Shown here: piece by piece, positions 7,654 to 15,786 of the stretch
Position numbering within the stretch: the first letter of the stretch is position 1
Layout of the letters: each line of letters begins with the position of its first letter
Assembly: GCF_024723825.1 (NCBI RefSeq)
Contig: NZ_JANQBQ010000001.1
Location: forward strand, 1,736,001 to 1,800,000
Direction of reading: 5' to 3'
Source of the DNA: Romboutsia lituseburensis
GTDB lineage: Bacteria > Bacillota > Clostridia > Peptostreptococcales > Peptostreptococcaceae
DNA length: 64,000 nt
Program-made: the position numbers and the translations under genes
The notes under the pieces: model-generated
Databases searched by the model: none
What the model was told of the DNA's origin: nothing
What the model saw: only the letters and a program-made list of their open reading frames with translations

Positions 7654-8427
7654 TTATATATATTTTTTCATATTTTTCAAAGCATTTTTTTCAATTCTTG
7701 ATACTTGTGCCTGAGATATACCTATCTCATCAGCCACTTCAATTTGTGTTCTTCCTTTGTAAAATCTTAAATTTAATACTAACTTTTCCCTATTGTTTAG
7801 TTTTTTTATGGCTTCTTTTAAGGCTATTTCTTGCAACCAATTTTCATCAGTGTCTTTTTTGTCTTGAACTTGGTCCATGACAAATATCGCATCACCATTA
7901 TCTTGATATACCGGGTCAAATAAAGATATAGGATCTTGGATTGCATCTAATGCCATAACAACATCTTCTACTGGAAGTTCTAATTCTTTTGCAATTTCAG
8001 ATACTGTCGGCTCTTTTGCATTTGATCTTACTAATCGCTCTCTAACTTGTAATGCCTTATATGCTATGTCCTTTAACGATCTACTAACTCTTATAGGGTT
8101 ATTGTCTCTCAAGTAACGTCTTATTTCACCTATAATCATAGGAACTGCATAAGTTGAGAATCTTACATTTTGGCTTAAGTCAAAATTGTCTATTGCTTTT
8201 ATTAGTCCTATACATCCTATTTGAAATAAATCGTCGATGTTTTCCCCTCTGTTATTAAATTTTTGTATTACACTTAATACTAGCCTTAAGTTCCCTCTTA
8301 CGAATTGTTGTCTTGCTTCTTCATCGCCACCTTTTATCTTTAGAAGAAGCTCCATCATTTGGTTGTTTTTAAGAACTGGAAGCTCAGATGTATTTACACC
8401 ACAGATTTCAACTTTATTAATTTGCAT
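7654..8427 (-). CDS. sigG: RNA polymerase sigma-G factor (late forespore)
   Basis: A 257-residue sigma-70 family protein. The N-terminal NKVEICGVNTSELPVL is a sigma-G signature; region 2 contains DDLFQIGCIGLIKAIDNFD and region 4 the helix-turn-helix GRTQIEVADEIGISQAQVSR. Sigma-G directs transcription in the forespore after engulfment. The gene follows sigE by 87 bp, as in B. subtilis, and its AGAGAGGA ribosome site is the 3' side of a hairpin spanning the intergenic region (8441-8502), which could block translation of read-through mRNA. A strong terminator follows. Confidence 0.98.
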   Translation of the reverse strand: MQINKVEICGVNTSELPVLKNNQMMELLLKIKGGDEEARQQFVRGNLRLVLSVIQKFNNRGENIDDLFQIGCIGLIKAIDNFDLSQNVRFSTYAVPMIIGEIRRYLRDNNPIRVSRSLKDIAYKALQVRERLVRSNAKEPTVSEIAKELELPVEDVVMALDAIQDPISLFDPVYQDNGDAIFVMDQVQDKKDTDENWLQEIALKEAIKKLNNREKLVLNLRFYKGRTQIEVADEIGISQAQVSRIEKNALKNMKKYI

Positions 8428-8440
8428 ACATTTCAGTCCT

Positions 8441-8502
8441 CTCTTAAAAGTTTTATCTATATGAAATTATTTACACATCATATATTTTTATACTTTTAAG
8501 AG
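8441..8502 (-). promoter_or_regulatory. Hairpin overlapping the sigG ribosome binding site
   Basis: Perfect 11-bp inverted repeat: CTCTTAAAAGT at 8441-8451 and ACTTTTAAGAG at 8492-8502, with a 40-nt loop. In mRNA read from sigE the 3' arm covers the upstream half of the AGAGAGGA ribosome site (8437-8444). A transcript started inside the loop would lack the 5' arm and stay open. The same kind of structure is reported for B. subtilis sigG. Confidence 0.7.
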
Positions 8503-8514
8503 GGAATTATTTAT

Positions 8515-9237
8515 TTATACAAATTTTTTCATTTCTTTTTTTAATCTTGAAATTATTTTTTTTTCTAACCTAGAAATGTATGATTGAGATATTCCAAGGA
8601 TATTAGCTACTTCCTTTTGAGTCCTCTCTCTACCTCTATTAGTTAAACCAAATCTTAATTCCATAATTTGCTTTTCCCTATCTGATAATCTATCTAAGGC
8701 CATAACTAACAAGTCTTTATCAATTTCCTCTTCAATAATTTTATAAATTTCATCATTTTCTGTTCCTAATACATCTGATAATAATAATTCATTCCCATCT
8801 AAATCTACATTTAAAGGTTCGTCAAATGATACTTCTATTTTCTTTTTATTATTTTTTCTTAAATACATTAATATTTCATTTTCTATACATCTTGATGCAT
8901 ATGTTGCCAATTTTATATTTTTGTTAAGTTTAAATGTATTAACAGCTTTAATTAAACCTATTGTTCCTATAGATATTAAGTCTTCTACATCTATTCCTGT
9001 ATTTTCAAATTTTCTTGATATGTAAACTACTAGTCTTAAATTTCTTTCTATTAAAACAGTTTTAACACTTTCATCATTTTCTAAATTTTGTAATAATTCA
9101 TTTTCTTCTTCTGCATTAAGTGGAGGTGGTAATATGTTAACTCCCCCCATATAATAAATACCTTTTGGTTTTATAATTCCTAATTTAATTAATACACCTA
9201 AAAACTTGTTGAATAATTTTGATATTAAAGCTTTCAT
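8515..9237 (-). CDS. sigE: Pro-sigma-E factor (early mother cell)
   Basis: A 240-residue sigma factor with a 28-30 residue hydrophobic/basic pro-sequence ([18 protein letters not shown]...) before YYMGG, the region where SpoIIGA cuts in B. subtilis. Then follow PPPLNAEEE, region 2 ([20 protein letters not shown]) and region 4 with [21 protein letters not shown]. It directs the first mother-cell genes after activation at the septum. It lies 26 bp after spoIIGA, its processing protease, in the same transcript. Confidence 0.98.
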   Translation of the reverse strand: MKALISKLFNKFLGVLIKLGIIKPKGIYYMGGVNILPPPLNAEEENELLQNLENDESVKTVLIERNLRLVVYISRKFENTGIDVEDLISIGTIGLIKAVNTFKLNKNIKLATYASRCIENEILMYLRKNNKKKIEVSFDEPLNVDLDGNELLLSDVLGTENDEIYKIIEEEIDKDLLVMALDRLSDREKQIMELRFGLTNRGRERTQKEVANILGISQSYISRLEKKIISRLKKEMKKFV

Positions 9238-9263
9238 TTTATCTCCCCCTTTATTTTTTATAT

Positions 9264-10106
9264 TTAAACATACGGCAATATACTAGGATTTAATATTGCA
9301 TTATAATCTGAATCATCAAAATCTGATATGCCTATTATTATATTTCCTATTTTATTATCATCTATTTCTATATAGTCTGCTTTCAGTCCTAATATTATGT
9401 TTCCTGAACTACTACCTGCATGTTTATACGGTATTAATCTTACTCTAGATGAAATATCATCATCTAAAAAATTTATTATTTCTTCTGCTTTAATAACATC
9501 TATATTGTCATATTTATACTTAAAAAATGAGTCAGGTAATATTTCTTTTAATGCATTTGATTTAACTATAACAACGTCATTTTTACTTATAGGGTCTTTT
9601 AACAAATTTCCACTATCTAACAAAGCCTTACATGTACAATTATTGTTCAATAAGCTAATGTTTATTGTCTTAGTTAAGTCATTTAGTTGTTTTAATGTCT
9701 TTATATCATTGTATATGTACTTAAGCAATTCAGCGCTTATATAAGCGCATACTATTAAAAAAGATATCTTCATGTGACTTATACCTGTAAAATAAATTAT
9801 AAAAAAAGTAACCCCTGATATAAAAATATTTACTGCGTAAAAAGCAATCATTATGCGAAAATATTCTTTTTTATTTTTATATGTAAAAGAGATAAGGGTT
9901 ATAAAAGTCATAATCACTATTTTAAATGGTAATGTAAACAATATATCAAATTGAGGATATAAATATGCTACTGAATACATAGCTCCAAAGGATGCTCCTG
10001 TCCATTTATTTTTTTTGCTATTGATTGTTTTTGTTAGAATAGAAGTACAACTTATAATAATATAATTTATTAATAGGTTTTCTATAATGTAGTACTCAAT
10101 ATACAT
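9264..10106 (-). CDS. spoIIGA: SpoIIGA, membrane aspartic protease that processes pro-sigma-E
   Basis: A 280-residue protein with five N-terminal membrane helices (1-130) and a cytoplasmic aspartic protease domain. The catalytic motif is [12 protein letters not shown] (D164). As in the family, one protease lobe per chain implies an active dimer. It cleaves pro-SigE once the polar septum has formed. It begins the spoIIG operon; the upstream DNA holds a promoter with the 22-bp spacer known from Spo0A-activated spoIIG. GGGGG lies 7 nt before ATG. Confidence 0.96.
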   Translation of the reverse strand: MYIEYYIIENLLINYIIISCTSILTKTINSKKNKWTGASFGAMYSVAYLYPQFDILFTLPFKIVIMTFITLISFTYKNKKEYFRIMIAFYAVNIFISGVTFFIIYFTGISHMKISFLIVCAYISAELLKYIYNDIKTLKQLNDLTKTINISLLNNNCTCKALLDSGNLLKDPISKNDVVIVKSNALKEILPDSFFKYKYDNIDVIKAEEIINFLDDDISSRVRLIPYKHAGSSSGNIILGLKADYIEIDDNKIGNIIIGISDFDDSDYNAILNPSILPYV

Positions 10107-10135
10107 TAAATAGTCCCCCTTTGCCTTTGTAATAT

Positions 10136-10183
10136 ATTATAAGTTAGCTATATCTCAATTTTATGTCATTTTTAACGGTCGAA
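10136..10183 (-). promoter_or_regulatory. spoIIG promoter with 22-bp spacer and upstream 0A-like box
   Basis: On the minus strand ATGACA (10169-10164) is separated by exactly 22 bp from TATAAT (10141-10136), about 30 bp before the spoIIGA ATG. Seven bp upstream of the -35 lies TTCGACC (10183-10177), one mismatch from the Spo0A box TTCGACA. B. subtilis spoIIG is a sigma-A promoter with the same unusual 22-bp spacing activated by Spo0A. Confidence 0.7.
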
Positions 10184-10211
10184 ACGAATTTATTTTACTA
10201 TAAAAAATCAC

Positions 10212-10242
10212 AAAAAAAGAAAGCATTCTGCTTTCTTTTTAT
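10212..10242. terminator. Symmetric hairpin terminator (both strands)
   Basis: 12-bp stem AAAAAGAAAGCA / TGCTTTCTTTTT with a 3-nt loop, A/T runs on both sides. Located between the ftsZ end and the spoIIG promoter; on the minus strand it can act as backup terminator for anything entering spoIIG from outside or shield the promoter. Confidence 0.65.
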
Positions 10243-10504
10243 TTATTAATTTATAACTTATTTTATTTTTTTTTCTTAAACCCGTTAGATTTACTTTGTT
10301 TCTTATTAATATTTATTCCATTTTTTAAAGTTTTATGCTTATTTTTTATTTATTTTTATTTGAACTAATTTGTAGAATAATTTATTTAGAAGTAAGAATT
10401 TAGAAATATTTTTAAGCTATTTATATTCATATTTATTAGCTTTTATTCATTTTCTAAAAATCATTTTTTATTTACAGTACACAATATTTAGTTATAATAA
10501 TTTT

Positions 10505-10537
10505 AAAAATAAAAAAGAAGCCGTATAGACTTCTTTA
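10505..10537 (-). terminator. Terminator after ftsZ
   Basis: 7-bp stem AAAGAAG / CTTCTTT with a 9-nt loop just past the ftsZ stop, followed on the minus strand by T6 and more T-rich sequence. Confidence 0.7.
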
Positions 10538-10539
10538 AA

Positions 10540-11691
10540 TTATCTTCTTCTTCTTAAGAATGTAGGGATTTCCATATCGTCATCTTCCATTACATTCACT
10601 TTTTTAGGCTCTTCTTTAGGAACTACTATTTCCTCTTTTGGCTCAATTGGAGCAACTGGTTTTTGTACCGGTTGTGGATTTAAAGTAGGTCTTGGAGTAA
10701 CCTTTGGCTTTTCAATTATATCAAAACCCATGTCCTTATTATCATCAAAACCTGTAGCTATTACAGTTATTTTTATTTCATCTCCTAGGTCTTCTCTTAT
10801 AGAAGCTCCGAATATTATATTTGCTTCTGGGTCACATGATTCATTAACTAATGTTGATGCTTCATTTATTTCTAATAACCCTAAATCATTTCCACCTGTT
10901 ATATTAAGTAATACTCCTCTAGCTCCTCTTATTGAAGTTTCTAACAATGGAGATTGGATAGCTTGTCTAGCTGCCTCAAGCGCTCTATTCTCTCCACTAG
11001 CACTACCTATACCCATATGAGCTAGTCCTTGTTCTTTCATAACAGAAGTAACGTCAGCAAAGTCTAAGTTTATAAGACCTGGAACTGCTATTAAGTCTGA
11101 TATAGACTGTATACCTTGTTTTAATACATCGTCAGCCATAGAAAATGCATCTAACATAGATGTGTTCTTTTGAACTAATTGTAAAAGTCTATCATTAGGT
11201 ATTGTTATTAAAGTATCAACCTTTGATTTTAATTCAGATATACCACTCTCTGCATTTTTCATTCTTACTTTACCTTCGAATAAGAAAGGCTTAGTAACTA
11301 CCCCTACAGTAAGCATACCCATTTCTTTTGCAAGTTGAGCTATTACTGGAGCTGCACCTGTTCCAGTTCCACCTCCCATACCTGCAGTAACAAACACCAT
11401 ATCAGCACCTTGAAGTACTTTTATTATTTCGTCCTTACTTTCTTCAGCAGCTCTTTTTCCAACTTCTGGATTAGCCCCTGCTCCAAGTCCTCTTGTTAAT
11501 TTTTCTCCTATTTGAATCTTATATTCAGCTTTTGATGTAAGTAAAGCTTGCTTATCTGTGTTAACGGCTATAAACTCAACACCTTGAAGTTGTGCTTCAA
11601 CCATTCTATTTACAGCATTGTTTCCTCCGCCACCTGCGCCGATTACCTTGATTTGCGCAAGACCATCTGTTTCTACGTCAAAGTTTAGCAT
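10540..11691 (-). CDS. ftsZ: Cell division GTPase FtsZ
   Basis: A 383-residue FtsZ. The GTP signature [10 protein letters not shown] starts at residue 106, the N-terminal nucleotide loop is [13 protein letters not shown] and the T7 region reads NLDFADV. After a Pro/Glu-rich linker (320-365) the C-terminal peptide [11 protein letters not shown] binds membrane anchors. It forms the Z ring. There is no ftsA upstream; sbp is the neighbour, so membrane tethering probably uses SepF or another anchor. A GAGGAGG site precedes ATG. Confidence 0.99.
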   Translation of the reverse strand: MLNFDVETDGLAQIKVIGAGGGGNNAVNRMVEAQLQGVEFIAVNTDKQALLTSKAEYKIQIGEKLTRGLGAGANPEVGKRAAEESKDEIIKVLQGADMVFVTAGMGGGTGTGAAPVIAQLAKEMGMLTVGVVTKPFLFEGKVRMKNAESGISELKSKVDTLITIPNDRLLQLVQKNTSMLDAFSMADDVLKQGIQSISDLIAVPGLINLDFADVTSVMKEQGLAHMGIGSASGENRALEAARQAIQSPLLETSIRGARGVLLNITGGNDLGLLEINEASTLVNESCDPEANIIFGASIREDLGDEIKITVIATGFDDNKDMGFDIIEKPKVTPRPTLNPQPVQKPVAPIEPKEEIVVPKEEPKKVNVMEDDDMEIPTFLRRRR

Positions 11692-11796
11692 CTATAAACC
11701 TCCTCATTTTATGATTGTAAGTAAATGTATGTATTAATTATATCATTTAATCTTTAAATTTTGTTAATATTTAACTAAGTTATTCCACAAAAATAT

Positions 11797-12150
11797 TTAT
11801 TTTCCTTTTTTTTTATTCCTCATATTTATAACAACATGTCTCCTAATTATTGATAAATTATCAAACAATCTCGACCCAAAGACTAATATAGCGACATAAT
11901 AAAGTGGTAGACCTAATCTATCTCCTATATATGTCAATATTATAGCCAGCACAGCATTACCTATAAAACCAGTCAAAAATATTATATTATCGTATTTACC
12001 TTCAAATCCTGACTTAATTGCTCCAAATATAGAATCCATTGTTGCAAGTATTGCCACAGACATATATAATGAGTAATCTATAGGATATGTGAATGGAAGG
12101 TAGTATCCAACAACTACCCCAAGTGCTAACCCCGCTAATATCCATATCAT
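11797..12150 (-). CDS. sbp: Small basic protein Sbp (DUF1290)
   Basis: A 117-residue membrane protein with three or four helices and a basic end (INMRNKKKGK). It matches the Sbp/DUF1290 family located between the DUF881 genes and ftsA/ftsZ in many Firmicutes. Motifs seen: GYYLPFTYPIDYSLY, LATMDSIFGAIKSG and FGSRLFDNLSIIRR. The function is unknown; position implies a link with division or envelope synthesis. It is the last gene before ftsZ (105 bp gap) and follows the second DUF881 gene. Confidence 0.9.
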   Translation of the reverse strand: MIWILAGLALGVVVGYYLPFTYPIDYSLYMSVAILATMDSIFGAIKSGFEGKYDNIIFLTGFIGNAVLAIILTYIGDRLGLPLYYVAILVFGSRLFDNLSIIRRHVVINMRNKKKGK

Positions 12151-12215
12151 AAATGCTCACCTTCTTTATTTTACTTTGAAACCTATACCTTTTTCAAGTT
12201 TTTTAATGTTTTTTA

Positions 12216-12905
12216 TTAAGATTTTTTATAGGAATTTATTGTCATATAGTCTTTTACTTCAACTTTTATGTAAATACCATATCCTTCCTTTAATAAATTA
12301 GCATATGACTCTGGTGAAATTACTGATGCCGCAAGTGTTTCTTCATTCCCTATAGCTTCTATTTTAAATGGTTGTCCGTATGTTGTGTCATTTATAGTTA
12401 TGGTAGCTCCAGAACATTTTATTTTACTTAAAGGTAACAATCTTTCTCCATTTATTGCTATTGATATAGCCCCAGCTTTTTTCAAATCATTTACTATTCT
12501 TAATATATCTATATCATGAACCATCAAATCATTTGGATTTTGCTCACTCTTTAGTTCTTTTTCACTATCCTTTATAATTATTTTTATACCCTCCCCATTT
12601 TCCACTGATAATCCACTTTCTCTTTTTAGATTATTTAATTCTATAGTTATTAAATCTGTTATAGATTTATATCTGTCATTGATAACTTTATTATAATAAT
12701 CAAGCTTACTTTTATACTCTACTTTAACTTCGTTTAATTTTATTATTTCATCTTTTGTTTTTTGTATTTTACTTTCAATTTTCTTTTTTTCATTAAGTGT
12801 CACATATGTATTTGTAGTATTCAATGATTTTATATAAACAGATATCAAAATTCCTAATATAAATGATCCTAATACAACCATCTTTAATTTTATATTTTTA
12901 TACAT
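12216..12905 (-). CDS. DUF881 family protein, second copy (YlxX-like)
   Basis: A 229-residue protein with one N-terminal membrane helix (about 9-27), a coiled-coil segment (35-85) and a DUF881 domain showing VHDIDILRIVNDLKKAGA and SIAINGERLLP. The bulk should be outside the cell. B. subtilis carries two such genes (ylxW and ylxX) at this place between divIB and sbp. The function is unknown. It lies 18 bp after the first copy, and the two share the INGER motif, so an old tandem duplication is likely. Confidence 0.88.
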   Translation of the reverse strand: MYKNIKLKMVVLGSFILGILISVYIKSLNTTNTYVTLNEKKKIESKIQKTKDEIIKLNEVKVEYKSKLDYYNKVINDRYKSITDLITIELNNLKRESGLSVENGEGIKIIIKDSEKELKSEQNPNDLMVHDIDILRIVNDLKKAGAISIAINGERLLPLSKIKCSGATITINDTTYGQPFKIEAIGNEETLAASVISPESYANLLKEGYGIYIKVEVKDYMTINSYKKS

Positions 12906-12923
12906 ATATTACCTCTTATTCAT

Positions 12924-13601
12924 CTAATAATCTTCTATGTTTAATGCTTTATCATATCCTTTAATTTTTAAAGTATCCTTTTTTTTAATTTCAACATTAG
13001 CATTATAATATTCTTCAATTTCCCAAACTATTCCATATTTTATTTGTAAAGTAGATGCTAATGTATCAGGATTGCCAATTGCGTTAATTGTTATTGGTTC
13101 ATTTATTTTGGTTTCATTTATATACAACTCATTTCCTTTTAAATTAAAGTAGGTTTTAAAAATAACTCTTTCACCATTTATAGATATTGCATTTGCTTGC
13201 GCTGAATTTAACTTATTTATCATTGATAATAATAGATCATAATTGTAAATTATACTCTCACTCGATTCAGGTTTATTTTCATTTATTTTAATTTCTATTC
13301 CACTTCCTTCTATATCCGTATATCCTGAAAGAGTTTCATATTTTTTAATTTCAGATTTCAAATCTGTATCCTCTTGATTTTTTCTATATTCATTTATTTT
13401 AGATTTTATATTCTCAATTTCTATATTTAAATTTTTTTCTTCCATTTTAAGGTTCTTTAGTTCAACAATTAGCTGTTCTCCTCTTTTTGTAGTTGATAAC
13501 CCATTATTCTCTAAACTTATTGTTTTCAATTGTAAACTTATCAAGAAACCAAGTATTATACTGCAAATTATTATGCTTTTATATTTTATAATCTTCCGCA
13601 A
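12924..13601 (-). CDS. DUF881 family protein, first copy (YlxW-like)
   Basis: One membrane helix near the N-terminus, a coiled coil (about 35-95) and a DUF881 domain (LLSMINKLNSAQANAISINGER). I prefer a TTG start at 13599-13601 because AAGGAG lies 8 nt upstream of it; the longer reading from GTG at 13608-13610 would touch its own ribosome site. About 225 residues. It follows divIB closely and precedes the second DUF881 gene, the same order as ylxW-ylxX in B. subtilis. No biochemical role is known. Confidence 0.85.
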   Translation of the reverse strand: MRKIIKYKSIIICSIILGFLISLQLKTISLENNGLSTTKRGEQLIVELKNLKMEEKNLNIEIENIKSKINEYRKNQEDTDLKSEIKKYETLSGYTDIEGSGIEIKINENKPESSESIIYNYDLLLSMINKLNSAQANAISINGERVIFKTYFNLKGNELYINETKINEPITINAIGNPDTLASTLQIKYGIVWEIEEYYNANVEIKKKDTLKIKGYDKALNIEDY

Positions 13602-13628
13602 TGATATCACTCCTTATTTTTTAATCAA

Positions 13629-14357
13629 TTAAGGCTTATAAATTGGATTATTTCCTAAAGTAAAATCCACGCTTCCATTTTTTATATATTTACCTTGAAG
13701 ATCGGATAAAATTGATCCTAGCATAGATATGTTATAATCTAATTTACTATCTTTAAGTAAAATTATTTTTATATTTTCTTTTGTTGTCATCTCTATTGTT
13801 TCATTCTTAAAAATTATTGTTTTTATCTTTTTATTAAGATTTTCTTTTTTCAAGCATTCTAATAAGTTCAATAATACTTTTTTATGTTCTTCATTATCAA
13901 ATTTAATACTTTTATCATCTTGTAATTCATAATTAATTTTTACTATAACGCCCTTTTCTACCTTATCAGATTTATCAATACTTTGTATAAATTTGCCGTC
14001 TTTATCTATATAGGTATAACGAAAATCATTATCTAATATTGCTGCAATTTCCTTTTCTATAATTATTATATGTAATTTATTTGGCATTCCTATTTTAACT
14101 TGTCCACTTTCTATATAATTATTTTCTTTTAATTTTTCTTCCATCTGCTTCTTATTATATTTAAATATGTTTTTATCATCTCTTATGTCTAAGTTTTTAA
14201 TTATTGCTTCTTTAGATACTCTATTATTTCCCTCTATTTTTACATTACTACTACTAAATATACTACTATTTAGTAGTATATAAGCAAATATTATTATCAT
14301 TAATACAAGGCTTAATAAAGTTATTAATTTAGATGTATTTAATCTTTTCCTTTTCAT
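13629..14357 (-). CDS. divIB: Cell division protein DivIB/FtsQ
   Basis: A 242-residue bitopic protein: basic cytoplasmic start (MKRKRLNTSK), one membrane helix (about 11-29), then a POTRA domain beginning SSNVKIEGNNRVSKEAIIKNL and an FtsQ/DivIB beta domain. It acts in the divisome with FtsL and DivIC-type proteins at the outer face of the membrane. The ATG at 14355-14357 is chosen because AGGAGG lies 8 nt upstream; an in-frame ATG twelve codons earlier has no ribosome site. It is separated from murA by a strong terminator, so a promoter in the 60-bp gap must serve divIB onwards. Confidence 0.9.
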   Translation of the reverse strand: MKRKRLNTSKLITLLSLVLMIIIFAYILLNSSIFSSSNVKIEGNNRVSKEAIIKNLDIRDDKNIFKYNKKQMEEKLKENNYIESGQVKIGMPNKLHIIIIEKEIAAILDNDFRYTYIDKDGKFIQSIDKSDKVEKGVIVKINYELQDDKSIKFDNEEHKKVLLNLLECLKKENLNKKIKTIIFKNETIEMTTKENIKIILLKDSKLDYNISMLGSILSDLQGKYIKNGSVDFTLGNNPIYKP

Positions 14358-14414
14358 AATACGCCTCCTTTTATGTATAAATAATAAATACAACTAAATC
14401 TATTCTTTTCCTTC

Positions 14415-14449
14415 AAAAAAAGTAAAAGGCTTAACAGCCTTTTACTTTT
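14415..14449 (-). terminator. Rho-independent terminator overlapping the murA end
   Basis: 13-bp perfect stem (14418-14430 with 14437-14449; core GTAAAAGGC / GCCTTTTAC) and 6-nt loop, then T6 on the minus strand. The last five murA codons form one arm. Confidence 0.92.
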
Positions 14450-15711
14450 TCTAGATTTTCTATTTTTAAAATGTCAGCTCCCAAGCTTCTTAAAGTTTGT
14501 TCTATATTTTCATAACCTCTTTCAACATGATAAATATTAGAAACCTCAGTTTCTCCATTTATAGTAAGTGCTGCTAATATTAATGCAGCTCCACCTCTAA
14601 GATCTGGAGATTTAACTTTTGCATTGTGAAGATTGGCTACTCCTTTTATCATACAGATATTTTCTGTTATATATTTTATATTAGCTCCTAATCTAGTTAG
14701 CTCTGCGCAATGCATAAATCTATTTTCAAAAATTGTTTCATGGAATACGCTAGTGCCATTTGATAGTGCCATTAATGACATTAATTGAGCTTGCATATCT
14801 GTAGGAAATCCAGGATGTGGAGAAGTCCTTACTAAGTCTATCGCTTGTATAATTTTAGGGGGTGTCATCACCAATCCATTCTCTTTATATTCTATATTAC
14901 AACCTGCTGCTCTTAATTTATCACTTATCGGTTCCATATGAGGTATTATAACCCTATCAACTTCTAAACATCCTCCTGTCATCGCTGAGGCCACCATATA
15001 GGTTCCAATAGCTATTCTATCGGGTATTACAGTATGTTCAACTTCATGCAAAGTTTCAACGCCTTCGATTTCTATATAATTAGTTCCTGCGCCTCTTACT
15101 TTTGCTCCCATAGAATTCAAAAATTCTTGCAAGTCTTCGATTTCAGGCTCCCTAGCCGCATTATATATTTTAGTAGTACCTTTTGCTTTTACAGCTGCCA
15201 ACATTGTATTTTCTGTTGCTCCTACACTTGGAAATTCAAAATTTATTGTGCTTCCAACTAATTTATCCTTGAAGCATTTTATAAATCCATCATCTTCTTC
15301 TATTCTAACACCTAATTCCTTTAATGCCTTTAGGTGCAAGTCAATAGGTCTAGAACCAATAGCACAGCCCCCTGGATGGCTTATTTTAGTATAGTCTAAT
15401 CTTCCTATCATAGCTCCCATCACTATTATAGATGATCTCATTTTTCTAACATAATGTTCATCTATTTCCATAGAACTTATATTAGAGCTATCTACTACTA
15501 ATGTTCCAGATTCATATTTAACTTTACAACCAATACTTTCTAAAATTTTTATCATAACATATACATCAGATATATCAGGCACATTATGAATTGTGCTTAC
15601 ACTTTCATTAAGTATAGTTGCTGCTATAATTGGTAATATAGAGTTTTTAGCTCCCCTTATTGCCAACCTTCCTTCTATTTTGTTTCCACCCCTAATTGTA
15701 TACTTAGACAA
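14431..15711 (-). CDS. murA: UDP-N-acetylglucosamine 1-carboxyvinyltransferase MurA
   Basis: A 426-residue MurA, first committed enzyme of peptidoglycan precursor synthesis (PEP transfer to UDP-GlcNAc). The catalytic loop HPGGCAIGSRP contains C116, the fosfomycin-target cysteine, and K22 (RGAKNS) is conserved. The start is TTG with GGGGGG six bases upstream; that ribosome site lies in a long hairpin with the DNA just after murG (15716-15781). B. subtilis has murB at this position. A second murA may exist elsewhere in the genome, as is common in low-GC Gram-positives. Confidence 0.97.
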   Translation of the reverse strand: MSKYTIRGGNKIEGRLAIRGAKNSILPIIAATILNESVSTIHNVPDISDVYVMIKILESIGCKVKYESGTLVVDSSNISSMEIDEHYVRKMRSSIIVMGAMIGRLDYTKISHPGGCAIGSRPIDLHLKALKELGVRIEEDDGFIKCFKDKLVGSTINFEFPSVGATENTMLAAVKAKGTTKIYNAAREPEIEDLQEFLNSMGAKVRGAGTNYIEIEGVETLHEVEHTVIPDRIAIGTYMVASAMTGGCLEVDRVIIPHMEPISDKLRAAGCNIEYKENGLVMTPPKIIQAIDLVRTSPHPGFPTDMQAQLMSLMALSNGTSVFHETIFENRFMHCAELTRLGANIKYITENICMIKGVANLHNAKVKSPDLRGGAALILAALTINGETEVSNIYHVERGYENIEQTLRSLGADILKIENLEKVKGC

Positions 15712-15715
15712 AGTT

Positions 15716-15781
15716 AACCCCCCTAGCGTTGTATATTAAATCATAATGCCTATAATTTAAATATTATGAACTAGAGGGGTT
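15716..15781 (-). promoter_or_regulatory. Hairpin covering the murA ribosome binding site
   Basis: AACCCCCCTAG (15716-15726) and CTAGAGGGGTT (15771-15781) pair over 11 bp with one G-T wobble in the transcript. Within the loop a second stem pairs TCATAAT (15741-15747) with ATTATGA (15763-15769). The G6 ribosome site of murA is fully inside the outer stem. There is no T tract, so it is not an ordinary terminator. Confidence 0.65.
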
Positions 15782-15786
15782 ATATG

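Larger units (their letters stand above)
10107..10539. other. Intergenic region between ftsZ and spoIIGA
   Basis: 433 bp of A/T-rich DNA. It holds the spoIIG promoter (10136-10183), a symmetrical hairpin with T tracts on both sides (10214-10240) and the ftsZ terminator (10505-10536). Between 10241 and 10500 I see no frame with an acceptable start and ribosome site and no further structure. Confidence 0.7.

Noticed and set aside
8452-8491. Forespore (sigma-F/G) promoter inside the sigE-sigG gap
   Set aside because: A GTATA element exists near 8488-8492, but no matching -10 lies at the right distance, so I do not annotate it although one is expected.
10255-10335. Lys-rich reading frame on the minus strand between ftsZ and spoIIGA
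   Set aside because: No start codon with a ribosome site; the Lys content follows from A-rich DNA.
15716-15781. Intrinsic terminator for murG
   Set aside because: There is a good stem but no T tract on the minus strand, and the arm holds the murA ribosome site; a regulatory hairpin fits better.
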